From Fibrobacter sp. (GTDB lineage: Bacteria > Fibrobacterota > Fibrobacteria > Fibrobacterales > Fibrobacteraceae), in assembly GCA_017550445.1 (NCBI GenBank), contig JAFZOV010000088.1, positions 1 to 8,528 on the forward strand: DNA of 8,528 nucleotides. The letters are read 5' to 3'. Below the pieces are notes generated by a model. It searched no databases and was not told where the DNA came from. It saw nothing but the letters and a program-made list of their open reading frames with translations. The translations under genes and the position numbers were made by a program. Of this stretch, positions 1 to 5,169 are shown in pieces (within the stretch, counting starts at the first letter, position 1; the number at the start of each line of letters is the position of its first letter).

Positions 1-1
1 G

Positions 2-1228
2 TCTGCAAAGTTCAAGGGTAAGGTTCCGCCGCGCGTCATCGTTTCTGAAGCCGGGGCTTCTGTGTACAGCGCAAGCATGATTGCTATTCAGGAATTCCCG
101 AAGGAAGACGTGACGACTCGTGGCGCCATCTCTATTGGCCGCCGCTTGCAGGACCCGCTGGCAGAACTTGTGAAGGTTGATCCGCAGTCTATTGGCGTGG
201 GCCAGTATCAGCACGACGTGAACCAGCGCGAACTCAAGAAGCGCTTGGACGAAGTGGTGGAAAGCTGCGTGAACATGGTCGGTGTCGATGTGAACAGCGC
301 CTCTGCTCCGCTGCTGTCCCATGTGGCGGGCCTCAGCAATACTTTGTCCGAAGCCATTGTGAAGTATCGCGAAGAAAACGGTGCCTACGCTAGCCGCGAA
401 GCCTTGAAGAACGTGAAGGGCTTTGGTCCGAAGGCTTTCGAACAGGCTGCAGGCTTTATGCGCATTCCGGGTGCCGAAAACCCGCTCGATGATTCTGCCG
501 TTCACCCCGAAAACTACGCCCTCGTCGAAAAGATGGCCGAAAAGGCTGGTGTCTCGGTGAAGGATATGGTGGGTAACGCCGAAGCCGTGAAGGCGATTAA
601 CCTCGAAGAATTCCTCTCGGACGAAGTGGGTAAGGCTACTTTGGACGATATTATGAAGGAACTTCAGAAGCCGAGCCGCGACCCGCGTAAGGAATTCCGT
701 TACGCCAAATTCGACGACAAAATCCGCACGATTCAGGACCTGATTACGGGTAGCTGGATGGAAGGTGTCGTGACGAACGTGGCTAACTTCGGCGCCTTCG
801 TTGACATTGGCGTTCACCAGGACGGCCTTGTGCACGTTTCTGAAATCAGCGACAAGTTCGTGGAAGATGCAAAGACTGTGCTGACTGTTGGCGACATCGT
901 GAAGGTGCGTGTGGTCGCAGTCGATGTGGGCCAGAAGCGTATTAGCCTTTCGATGAAGCAGGAATCTACTGACGGCGTTGCAGGTGCTGGTGCAAATGGC
1001 CCTCGTGGCCAGCGCGCTGGTGGTAACCGCGGCGGATTCGGTGGCCACGGCCGCGACAACGGTCGCGGCAATGCCCGCCCGCAGGGCGGCATCCAGGGCC
1101 ATGCAACCCTCGCAGACCTCAAGGCGAAAATCGCCGGCAAGGACCGCCCCGGTGCAGCTCCGAAAAAAGCCGCAGCCATGCCCGGCAAGATGAGTGCCCT
1201 GCTGAAGAATATGAAAAAAGGCTTCTAG
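2..1228 (+). CDS. tex: Transcription accessory protein Tex, C-terminal part (5' end outside window)
   Basis: The frame is open from base 2, so the start codon lies before the window; 408 residues are present. Tex is a cytoplasmic nucleic-acid-binding protein linked to transcription. Visible parts in order: the end of the YqgF/RNase H-like domain (VSEAGASVYSAS near the left edge); the conserved stretch containing SIGRRLQDPLAELVKVDP and GVGQYQHDVNQ; a helix-hairpin-helix region (VNSASAPLLSHVAGL, then ALKNVKGFGPKAFEQAAGF); and an S1 RNA-binding domain at about bases 750-960 (GVVTNVANFGAFVDIGVHQD, then RISLSMKQ). After S1 comes a Gly/Arg-rich, RGG-like tail (about 985-1095) and a basic end containing DLKAKIAGKD. 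A GTG at 62 is in frame but internal, inside the conserved SVYSAS motif, so it is not the start. No terminator lies directly after the stop; the first convincing one is at 1509. Family assignment is firm; the tail's role in RNA binding is inferred. Confidence 0.95.
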   Translation, partial: SAKFKGKVPPRVIVSEAGASVYSASMIAIQEFPKEDVTTRGAISIGRRLQDPLAELVKVDPQSIGVGQYQHDVNQRELKKRLDEVVESCVNMVGVDVNSASAPLLSHVAGLSNTLSEAIVKYREENGAYASREALKNVKGFGPKAFEQAAGFMRIPGAENPLDDSAVHPENYALVEKMAEKAGVSVKDMVGNAEAVKAINLEEFLSDEVGKATLDDIMKELQKPSRDPRKEFRYAKFDDKIRTIQDLITGSWMEGVVTNVANFGAFVDIGVHQDGLVHVSEISDKFVEDAKTVLTVGDIVKVRVVAVDVGQKRISLSMKQESTDGVAGAGANGPRGQRAGGNRGGFGGHGRDNGRGNARPQGGIQGHATLADLKAKIAGKDRPGAAPKKAAAMPGKMSALLKNMKKGF

Positions 1229-1239
1229 CCGAGCGTCGC

Positions 1240-1344
1240 AGGAACAGGTGTTTGCGAGGTGAACGGAATGGAGAAAAACTTGTTTTTCGACATTTCTGAG
1301 CCGTAGCAAACAGATGCTGAAAGCATCAAAGAAACCTGTTCCTA
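1240..1344. other. Nested inverted-repeat region, candidate structured RNA downstream of tex
   Basis: This gene-free segment has several nested complementary arms. The outer arms AGGAACAGGT (1240-1249) and ACCTGTTCCT (1335-1344) are perfectly complementary over 10 bases. Inside them GTTTGC (1250-1255) pairs with GCAAAC (1306-1311). Within that is GAAAAAC-TT-GTTTTTC (1273-1288). A separate branch is GATGCT-GAAA-AGCATC (1313-1328), a 6-bp stem closed by a GNRA tetraloop. Together these would make a closed multi-branch fold. I do not recognise an Rfam family. It could be part of the tex 3' untranslated RNA, a small RNA, or a mobile palindromic element. The strand is unproven, though the GAAA loop is only present if the plus strand is transcribed. 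Confidence 0.4.
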
Positions 1345-1358
1345 TGACCGAGGCAGAC

Positions 1359-1395
1359 CGTTTGCACTCCTTCGGAGTGCAACAAAGGATTCTAG
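1359..1395. repeat. 37-bp hairpin repeat unit, copy 1
   Basis: The unit begins CCGTTTGC and ends AAAGGATTCTA. Its core is a perfect 9-bp hairpin, TTGCACTCC-TTC-GGAGTGCAA (1363-1383). A second copy lies exactly 84 bases downstream (1443-1479) with identical outer flanks but a changed stem. It resembles short palindromic repeats found between bacterial genes. Confidence 0.7.
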
Positions 1396-1406
1396 CCGAA
1401 ACCTAG

Positions 1407-1428
1407 CCGGAGTGCTTGCACTCCGGCA
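1407..1428. repeat. Perfect 10-bp palindrome between the two repeat units
   Basis: GCCGGAGTGC (1407-1416), TT, then GCACTCCGGC (1419-1428). Its arms carry the same GCACTCC/GGAGTGC sequence as the copy 1 hairpin but in the opposite order, so the two hairpins could form alternative pairings. For example, 1375-1383 is perfectly complementary to 1417-1425. There is no T-run after it, so it is not a classical terminator. Confidence 0.6.
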
Positions 1429-1442
1429 TTGGCAAATCTAGG

Positions 1443-1479
1443 CCGTTTGCGCTACGAAGTAGCGCAATAAAGGATTCTA
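1443..1479. repeat. 37-bp hairpin repeat unit, copy 2
   Basis: Same CCGTTTGC and AAAGGATTCTA flanks as copy 1. The core is TTGCGCTAC-GAA-GTAGCGCAA (1447-1467), a perfect 9-bp stem. Compared with copy 1, two base pairs have changed on both sides (A-T to G-C and C-G to A-T), so the stem is kept while the sequence differs. The triloop is GAA instead of TTC, the reverse complement. Confidence 0.7.
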
Positions 1480-1508
1480 AACTCGCTCAAAAAGGGTTTA
1501 TAAAATAG

Positions 1509-1534
1509 GGCGAGCGCATTTGCGCTCGCCTTTC
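1509..1534 (+). terminator. Probable Rho-independent terminator upstream of the toxin-antitoxin operon
   Basis: GGCGAGCGCA (1509-1518), TT, TGCGCTCGCC (1521-1530): a perfect GC-rich 10-bp stem followed by TTTC. It would end transcripts running on from tex and insulate the next operon. The T-run is short, so it may be leaky or simply the fourth member of the hairpin cluster. Confidence 0.55.
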
Positions 1535-1565
1535 TCAACTTCGATAAATTGCTTGTAAACACAAA

Positions 1566-1584
1566 TTATTCCAAAACGGAATAA
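1566..1584. promoter_or_regulatory. Operator palindrome O1 (TTATTCC-N5-GGAATAA)
   Basis: A perfect 7-bp inverted repeat with a 5-base spacer (AAAAC), ending 5 bases upstream of the predicted -35 element. It is identical in both arms to O2, 51 bases downstream. By analogy with other modules of this type, the likely binder is the XRE-family antitoxin encoded at 2043; that is inference. Confidence 0.7.
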
Positions 1585-1589
1585 CTATA

Positions 1590-1618
1590 TTGAATTTTTA
1601 CGAAATTTTTTATATATT
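1590..1618 (+). promoter_or_regulatory. Promoter of the toxin-antitoxin operon
   Basis: A -35 element TTGAAT (1590-1595) and a -10 element TATATT (1613-1618) are separated by 17 bases. The predicted start point, near 1625, falls inside operator O2, which also overlaps the -10 element. A repressor at O2 would therefore block RNA polymerase directly. Confidence 0.6.
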
Positions 1619-1635
1619 ATTCCAAAATGGAATAA
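1617..1635. promoter_or_regulatory. Operator palindrome O2 (TTATTCC-N5-GGAATAA)
   Basis: Second copy of the palindrome, with spacer AAAAT. It overlaps the last two bases of the -10 element and the predicted start point. The distance from O1 is 51 bases, close to five turns of B-DNA, so dimers at both sites would sit on the same face. Confidence 0.7.
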
Positions 1636-1670
1636 ATTGAGCGCAAATAGGCAAAACTCCAGGAGTTCAA

Positions 1671-2036
1671 ATGCCACAAGAAAAAAATATATGGGAATTT
1701 AAAATAGCCCCGTGCTATTCAAAATCAACTGCTGACCGTATTAGTAAAAAGCATCCGCAAGAATTCCAAAATACATTTAAAAATTTGGACACCTATAAAA
1801 AGACTTTGGATGAGGGTGTCTCGTTAGAGCAGGCGAAGAGAACTCTTTCGTTTGTTCGTAACGAGCAAAAGGGCTTGCTCGCTATAGACCAAAGGCCGCC
1901 TAAAGGGGGCTTCCAATTGCGGCTGTACATTTACCCACAAGAGCCAACGCGAATAATTCATCTTACATCTATTGGAGATAAACAGTCTCAACAAAATGAC
2001 ATAAAAATAGGGCACAGGTTCATCCAGTCGCTTTAG
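1671..2036 (+). CDS. Putative RelE/HigB-like toxin of a type II toxin-antitoxin module
   Basis: A 121-residue basic protein with no signal peptide or membrane segment. AGGAG (1661-1665) sits 5 bases before the ATG. The C-terminal half resembles the RelE/HigB toxin fold: a strand ending in LRLYIYP, a strand RIIHLTSIGDK, and a final QQNDIKIGHRFIQSL helix; this IGDK..Q..DI pattern is seen in some HigB-like toxins. The N-terminal half is helical and Lys-rich and I do not recognise it. The toxin-first order, the downstream XRE gene and the flanking operator palindromes support a HigBA-type arrangement. If correct, it would act on translating mRNA and be neutralised by its partner. Six ATA isoleucine codons (none found in argB or argD) and low GC suggest a foreign origin. 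The family call rests on context plus weak similarity; a non-toxic partner of the regulator is possible. Confidence 0.55.
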   Translation: MPQEKNIWEFKIAPCYSKSTADRISKKHPQEFQNTFKNLDTYKKTLDEGVSLEQAKRTLSFVRNEQKGLLAIDQRPPKGGFQLRLYIYPQEPTRIIHLTSIGDKQSQQNDIKIGHRFIQSL

Positions 2037-2042
2037 GATAAA

Positions 2043-2609
2043 ATGGAGATTAGCATGGAACAGAAAATTTCGACAGTATCAGATTTAATGAATGAAATGG
2101 GTGTTGGCAAAGAAACCGCTGAAAAAGTCACGGAACACATAAAGAATTACAGTATTAGCCAAAACTTGACGGTTCTTCGCGCCAAGGCCGACCTTTCTCA
2201 AGCGGAAATGGCCAAAAAACTGAACACTTCCCAATCTTTCATTTCTAAACTAGAAAGTGCGAGCAATGATCAAATTAAAGTTGACGACATGTGCACGTTC
2301 CTTGCTGCACTTGGTTATGAGACGACTATAACAATTTCTAAACCGCAAAATATTGCGCAGAAAATTAAGGCTAGTTATTGTCAACTTGTTAACTTGGTTA
2401 AAGAATTGCAAAAATATGCCGTTAATGATGAGGCGATTCTTGAAGGTATTGCTAGCTTTGAAATAGAAGCAACGCATAATATGCTCAATTTGGCGTCAAT
2501 GCTTATAGAAAGTTCTTCTGCAAAACTTGAAAAAATCCATCCGCAGCAGGAACCTAAAATCATTCTTCAGAACGAGAGTGTTGGTAAGGCAAAAAAGGCT
2601 TTCGTCTAA
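2043..2609 (+). CDS. XRE-family helix-turn-helix protein, probable antitoxin and autorepressor
   Basis: Starts 6 bases after the toxin stop, so both come from one transcript. A helix-turn-helix of Cro/C1 (XRE) type spans about residues 42-95: LTVLRAKADLSQAEMAKKL, then NTSQSFISKLES, and a final helix near VDDMCTFLAALGYETTITI. An N-terminal helical section (residues 5-40) precedes it. A C-terminal region of about 85 residues is predicted helical and is longer than in most HigA-type antitoxins. It probably binds the toxin and represses the operon through O1 and O2. The start is uncertain: ATG 2043 has AGGA 4 bases upstream, while ATG 2055 has GGAG at 2045-2048 and gives a protein four residues shorter (MEQKISTVSD). 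Four ATA codons and AT-rich bases match the toxin gene rather than the surrounding genes. The helix-turn-helix call is firm; the antitoxin role follows from context. Confidence 0.75.
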   Translation: MEISMEQKISTVSDLMNEMGVGKETAEKVTEHIKNYSISQNLTVLRAKADLSQAEMAKKLNTSQSFISKLESASNDQIKVDDMCTFLAALGYETTITISKPQNIAQKIKASYCQLVNLVKELQKYAVNDEAILEGIASFEIEATHNMLNLASMLIESSSAKLEKIHPQQEPKIILQNESVGKAKKAFV

Positions 2610-2759
2610 TTGTGTAAACTTTTCTTACGGTTTACTCTGTGGTACGATTCGTCTCGTTTGTGTGATTCATGTCAAGAAAAGCCTTAAAAAGGCCGATTGG
2701 GCGTGTAAAAATTTCTGCCAGCTATTGCTTAGTGTGTAAAAATTATTTATTTTAAGGGT
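2610..2759 (+). promoter_or_regulatory. Regulatory gap before the TIGR02147 gene: GTGTAAA repeats and a possible promoter
   Basis: GTGTAAA occurs three times (2612, 2703, 2734); the last two extend to the shared GTGTAAAAATT. A dyad GTAAAC-N10-GTTTAC spans 2614-2635. A possible promoter is TTGCTT (2725-2730) with a 17-base gap to TATTTT (2748-2753). Its start point would fall about at the ATG at 2760, leaving almost no leader. No clear terminator follows the antitoxin gene; GCCTT-AAA-AAGGC (2681-2693) is a weak stem with no T-run. Confidence 0.35.
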
Positions 2760-3602
2760 ATGTGTATTGCGCTAGAACATCTGTTTGATTACGACGACTT
2801 CCGCAAGTTCCTGCAAGACTACTTTGAGGAACAGAAGAAAATGCGGGCCGTCTTTTCGCACCGATTCTTCGCGGCAAAGGCGGGCTTCAGCAGTTCTTCT
2901 TATTGCTTGAACGTAATCCGCGGACGCTTTAACCTCACGCCAAAGTCAATCGATAAAATCGCGAAGGCGATGGATTTCGAACCGTTGCAGAAGGCGTATT
3001 TCGAGGCCCTGGTGCAGTATAACCAGGCCCAGCAGGTGAACGAGCGCGAAAATGCCTGGGAACAGATTGTCCAGATTCGCAAGCAGATTGAATTTACACA
3101 CGTGACCACGCGTGAACAGGCCTACTTTAGCAAGTGGTACTATCCGGTGGTTCGCGAAATTGCGGTAAACTCCGACTGGCATGACGACTACATGGTGTTG
3201 GCTCGCATGCTTACCCCGCAGATTACTACCGAAGAAGCCCGCGACGCGGTCAAGAAGCTTTTGGAATGGAACCTGATCAAGAAGGTGGGGGACCATTACG
3301 AAGAAACTTCGCAAATGCTGGATGCCGCCGAAATTCCGCCGATTTCTCTGCGCCAGATCCGTCGCGAATACATTCAGCATGCCATCGGTGCCGTGGAATC
3401 CATGCCCAAGAACGAACGTTTTGCGGCGTTCACCACCTTGGCCATGAGCGAAAGTTCTTATAATTACGCTGTTGAAGTTCTAGAAGACGCCCGCAAAAAG
3501 ATAATTGCGAAGGCGGCGAATGATCCAAATGTGGAACGCGTCTACGAGATGATGCTTGTTGCGTTCCCCATGAGTAAGAAAATTGAAAAGGAGGCAAAAT
3601 AA
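2760..3602 (+). CDS. TIGR02147 family protein (HTH-like N-terminus plus DUF4423)
   Basis: A 280-residue cytoplasmic protein with no signal peptide. The opening FDYDDFRKFLQDYFEEQKK is the hallmark start of this family and supports ATG 2760. Residues about 30-75 look like an XRE-type helix-turn-helix (FFAAKAGFSSSSYCLNVIRG, then LTPKSIDKIAKAMDF). Residues about 115-270 match DUF4423: AYFSKWYYPVVREI, LTPQITTEEARDAVKKLLEW, NLIKKVGDHYEET, and the end ERVYEMMLVAFPMSKK. The family is a large paralogous set in Fibrobacter with unknown function; a DNA-binding regulator is inferred from the N-terminal fold. The stop overlaps the ATG of the lipoprotein by one base, so it probably controls or accompanies that protein. 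AAGGG ends only one base before the ATG, too close for a normal ribosome binding site, so initiation here may be weak or leaderless. Confidence 0.88.
   Translation: MCIALEHLFDYDDFRKFLQDYFEEQKKMRAVFSHRFFAAKAGFSSSSYCLNVIRGRFNLTPKSIDKIAKAMDFEPLQKAYFEALVQYNQAQQVNERENAWEQIVQIRKQIEFTHVTTREQAYFSKWYYPVVREIAVNSDWHDDYMVLARMLTPQITTEEARDAVKKLLEWNLIKKVGDHYEETSQMLDAAEIPPISLRQIRREYIQHAIGAVESMPKNERFAAFTTLAMSESSYNYAVEVLEDARKKIIAKAANDPNVERVYEMMLVAFPMSKKIEKEAK
3588..3594 (+). promoter_or_regulatory. Strong internal ribosome binding site for the lipoprotein
   Basis: AAGGAGG inside the last codons of the TIGR02147 gene, 7 bases before ATG 3602. With the TAATG stop/start overlap it indicates translational coupling. 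It contrasts with the poor site of the upstream gene, so more lipoprotein than regulator could be made from one mRNA. Confidence 0.75.
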
Positions 3603-5038
3603 TGGATATCTTGTTCAAATATGCCTCTGGTGTGGCTTTAGCTCTTTTTGCGGCGGGTTTGACTTCTTGTTCCAGGAGCGATGAAACTGCCGGTGGCGTT
3701 ACCGATATCGGTAACTCCGTTGCAAGCGGTATCGTGGTGACCGAGGCGAACCAGCCCGTGGCCCATGCCCGCGTGGTTGCCTATTACGACGACTGGGATA
3801 AGACCGCTATCGAAGATTCTGTCGAAGTTGTCACCGATGACAACGGAAGATTTGAATTGAAATTCGACAGTACCCGCTCTGTGGTGCTGTATGCCGAAAC
3901 CGGTTCCGAATCTGGCCTTTCTCGCATTCAGGATGCGGGCGAAGCTTTGGTGATGATTGGCCACCCCCGCAGACTCGAAAGTAGCGTTGCCGATGCCAAG
4001 TCCGGCTATATGCGCATCGTGGGCCGTAATGCCACGGCATCTGTGGGTAATAACGGCTCCTTTGCTTTTGACTCCATGCCTGTGGGCGACATCTCGCTGG
4101 TGTATGTTGCAAGCGAACAGGCCCAGGCAAGGTTCAACTTCATGACGGCTATTGTGGGCGATACGCTCAAGATTCCGTCTCTCGAAAACAAGAATAAAGG
4201 CTGGCTCACTGTTTCGGATTATCACTATTATAGTGGTGCTGCATACGGTGGCATTATGGTGAACGTACCCGATGGTGTGGTTGTCCCGAAGAACGATACT
4301 CCGCAAGATACGGTTGCTCTGCCGCCGATTGATCCTGATACCACAGCAAAAGATACGACCGTTTCCGATACTACGGAAGAATTGGCGATTTCCTTGGAAC
4401 TCCACATGGACGGCAAGGATGAACAGATTGAAATTCACAACAGTGACGGTTCGGTTGCCGATACAGTGACCTATGTGGAAGGTGTGTCGGGCAAGGGCAT
4501 TTTGCTGAAGGTTGGCCAGTATATCGAAGTGGGCGAGATTGACCCCTGTGCTGGTGACTTTACGATGACGGCATGGACTAAGTGGGGTGGTTATCGCGGT
4601 GACGGTATTTACCAGATTCTCTTTGCAGAACGCTTGAACTGGGAGACCGGATTGTCAAGGTTCCAGTTGCAGTACGAAATTATGCCGAGCTCGATTACGG
4701 CCGTTGGCGATGGCTTGGACTGGTCCGGTTATGGTTATGCTTGGCTTTCTAAGGGTAATGTCGAACGAGGCGGCAAGCTGCCTATGAATGAATGGGCTCA
4801 CTTGGCTCTTGTTTACGAAGGCGGCAAATTGTTCCTCTACATTAACGGCGAACTTGCAAGTGTCGAGGCTGGCGTTCCGTTTAGGCCGAAGGAATTGACA
4901 ACGGCGATGCCGTTCCGCATAGGAGGTTCCGAAGTTGCCGCTGATACTTGGAACGGCCCCATTGACGAAGTGAAGATTGAATCGGTCGCCCATAACGCTG
5001 AATGGGTTAAGGCCGAATACGAAAAATACGCTCGCTAA
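3602..5038 (+). CDS. Secreted lipoprotein with Ig-like/regulatory-like repeats and C-terminal LamG domain
   Basis: A 478-residue protein. Residues 1-22 are a type II signal peptide ending in the lipobox LTSC, with Cys23 as lipidation site, so it should be anchored at the cell envelope. Residues about 35-110 look like a carboxypeptidase-regulatory-like beta sandwich (SGIVVTEANQPVAHARVVAY, then DDNGRFELKFDS). A second, shorter sandwich follows (MRIVGRNATASV, NNGSFAFDSMPVGDISLVYV). A Thr/Asp/Pro-rich linker covers about 230-262. From about 264 to the end is a LamG/concanavalin-type domain of the Laminin_G_3 kind: FTMTAWTKW from 320, NEWAHLALVYEGG from 396, LFLYINGELA, and NGPIDEVKI from 451. Such domains often bind glycans or proteins, but no ligand can be read from the sequence and no catalytic motif was seen. 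Co-translated with the TIGR02147 gene. Lipoprotein and LamG calls are firm; cell-surface carbohydrate contact is inference. Confidence 0.88.
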   Translation: MDILFKYASGVALALFAAGLTSCSRSDETAGGVTDIGNSVASGIVVTEANQPVAHARVVAYYDDWDKTAIEDSVEVVTDDNGRFELKFDSTRSVVLYAETGSESGLSRIQDAGEALVMIGHPRRLESSVADAKSGYMRIVGRNATASVGNNGSFAFDSMPVGDISLVYVASEQAQARFNFMTAIVGDTLKIPSLENKNKGWLTVSDYHYYSGAAYGGIMVNVPDGVVVPKNDTPQDTVALPPIDPDTTAKDTTVSDTTEELAISLELHMDGKDEQIEIHNSDGSVADTVTYVEGVSGKGILLKVGQYIEVGEIDPCAGDFTMTAWTKWGGYRGDGIYQILFAERLNWETGLSRFQLQYEIMPSSITAVGDGLDWSGYGYAWLSKGNVERGGKLPMNEWAHLALVYEGGKLFLYINGELASVEAGVPFRPKELTTAMPFRIGGSEVAADTWNGPIDEVKIESVAHNAEWVKAEYEKYAR

Positions 5039-5039
5039 A

Positions 5040-5090
5040 GTCATCCCCGCGTTTTTCTCTCTTGTCATCCCCGCGTAGGCGGGGATCTCC
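5040..5090. repeat. GTCATCCCCGCG repeat: one half copy and one full palindromic copy
   Basis: GTCATCCCCGCG occurs at 5040-5051 and again at 5064-5075, a 24-base step. Only the second copy is completed by the right arm: ATCCCCGC (5067-5074), loop GTAG, GCGGGGAT (5079-5086), then CTCC. The first is a left half followed by a pyrimidine run. The element begins one base after the lipoprotein stop. This kind of GC-rich palindrome is widespread between bacterial genes; read backwards it gives the familiar spurious peptide IPAYAGMT. Confidence 0.75.
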
Positions 5091-5103
5091 TTTAAGAAAC
5101 AAA

Positions 5104-5130
5104 AAGGCTCTGTCATAACGACAGAGCTTT
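5104..5130. terminator. Bidirectional terminator between lipoprotein and ferredoxin genes
   Basis: An 11-bp stem with one G-T pair: the left arm is 5104-5114, the loop ATAAC is 5115-5119, and the right arm GACAGAGCTTT is 5120-5130. On the minus strand it is followed by CTTTTTG, a good T-run for ending the ferredoxin transcript. On the plus strand it is followed by AAAAGTTTTG, a weaker stop for the lipoprotein operon. A small GC hairpin, GGCGC-GGG-GCGCC (5149-5161), lies between it and the ferredoxin stop. Confidence 0.75.
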
Positions 5131-5169
5131 AAAAGTTTTGAGTAAAGCGGCGCGGGGCGCCACTAAAGA

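Noticed and set aside
814..1193. Open frames on both strands over the tex tail
   Set aside because: Low-complexity GC-rich sequence from the Gly/Arg-rich tail; tex itself is certain.
1298..1330. Group II intron domain V-like start (GAGCCGTA with a GAAA loop)
   Set aside because: The complementary closing strand expected for domain V is missing and no intron-encoded protein is nearby; chance resemblance.
1359..1530. Hairpin cluster considered as a CRISPR array
   Set aside because: Only two related repeat units, no constant repeat with regular spacers, and no cas genes in the window.
2527..2739. Plus-strand 70-codon frame overlapping the end of the antitoxin gene
   Set aside because: No ribosome binding site, out of frame within the XRE gene, and no recognisable motif.
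3638..4438. Minus-strand open frame (266 codons) opposite the lipoprotein gene
   Set aside because: Shadow of the lipoprotein, which has a clear signal peptide, lipobox and LamG domain in the plus frame.
4655..5116. Minus-strand frame with the peptide IPAYAGMT
   Set aside because: It runs through the palindromic repeat and terminator and then antisense to the LamG domain. IPAYAGMT is a known artefact of translating this type of repeat.
5149..5161. GGCGC-GGG-GCGCC hairpin as a separate terminator for the ferredoxin gene
   Set aside because: Only 5 bp and no T-run directly after it on the minus strand; the stem at 5104-5130 is the better terminator.
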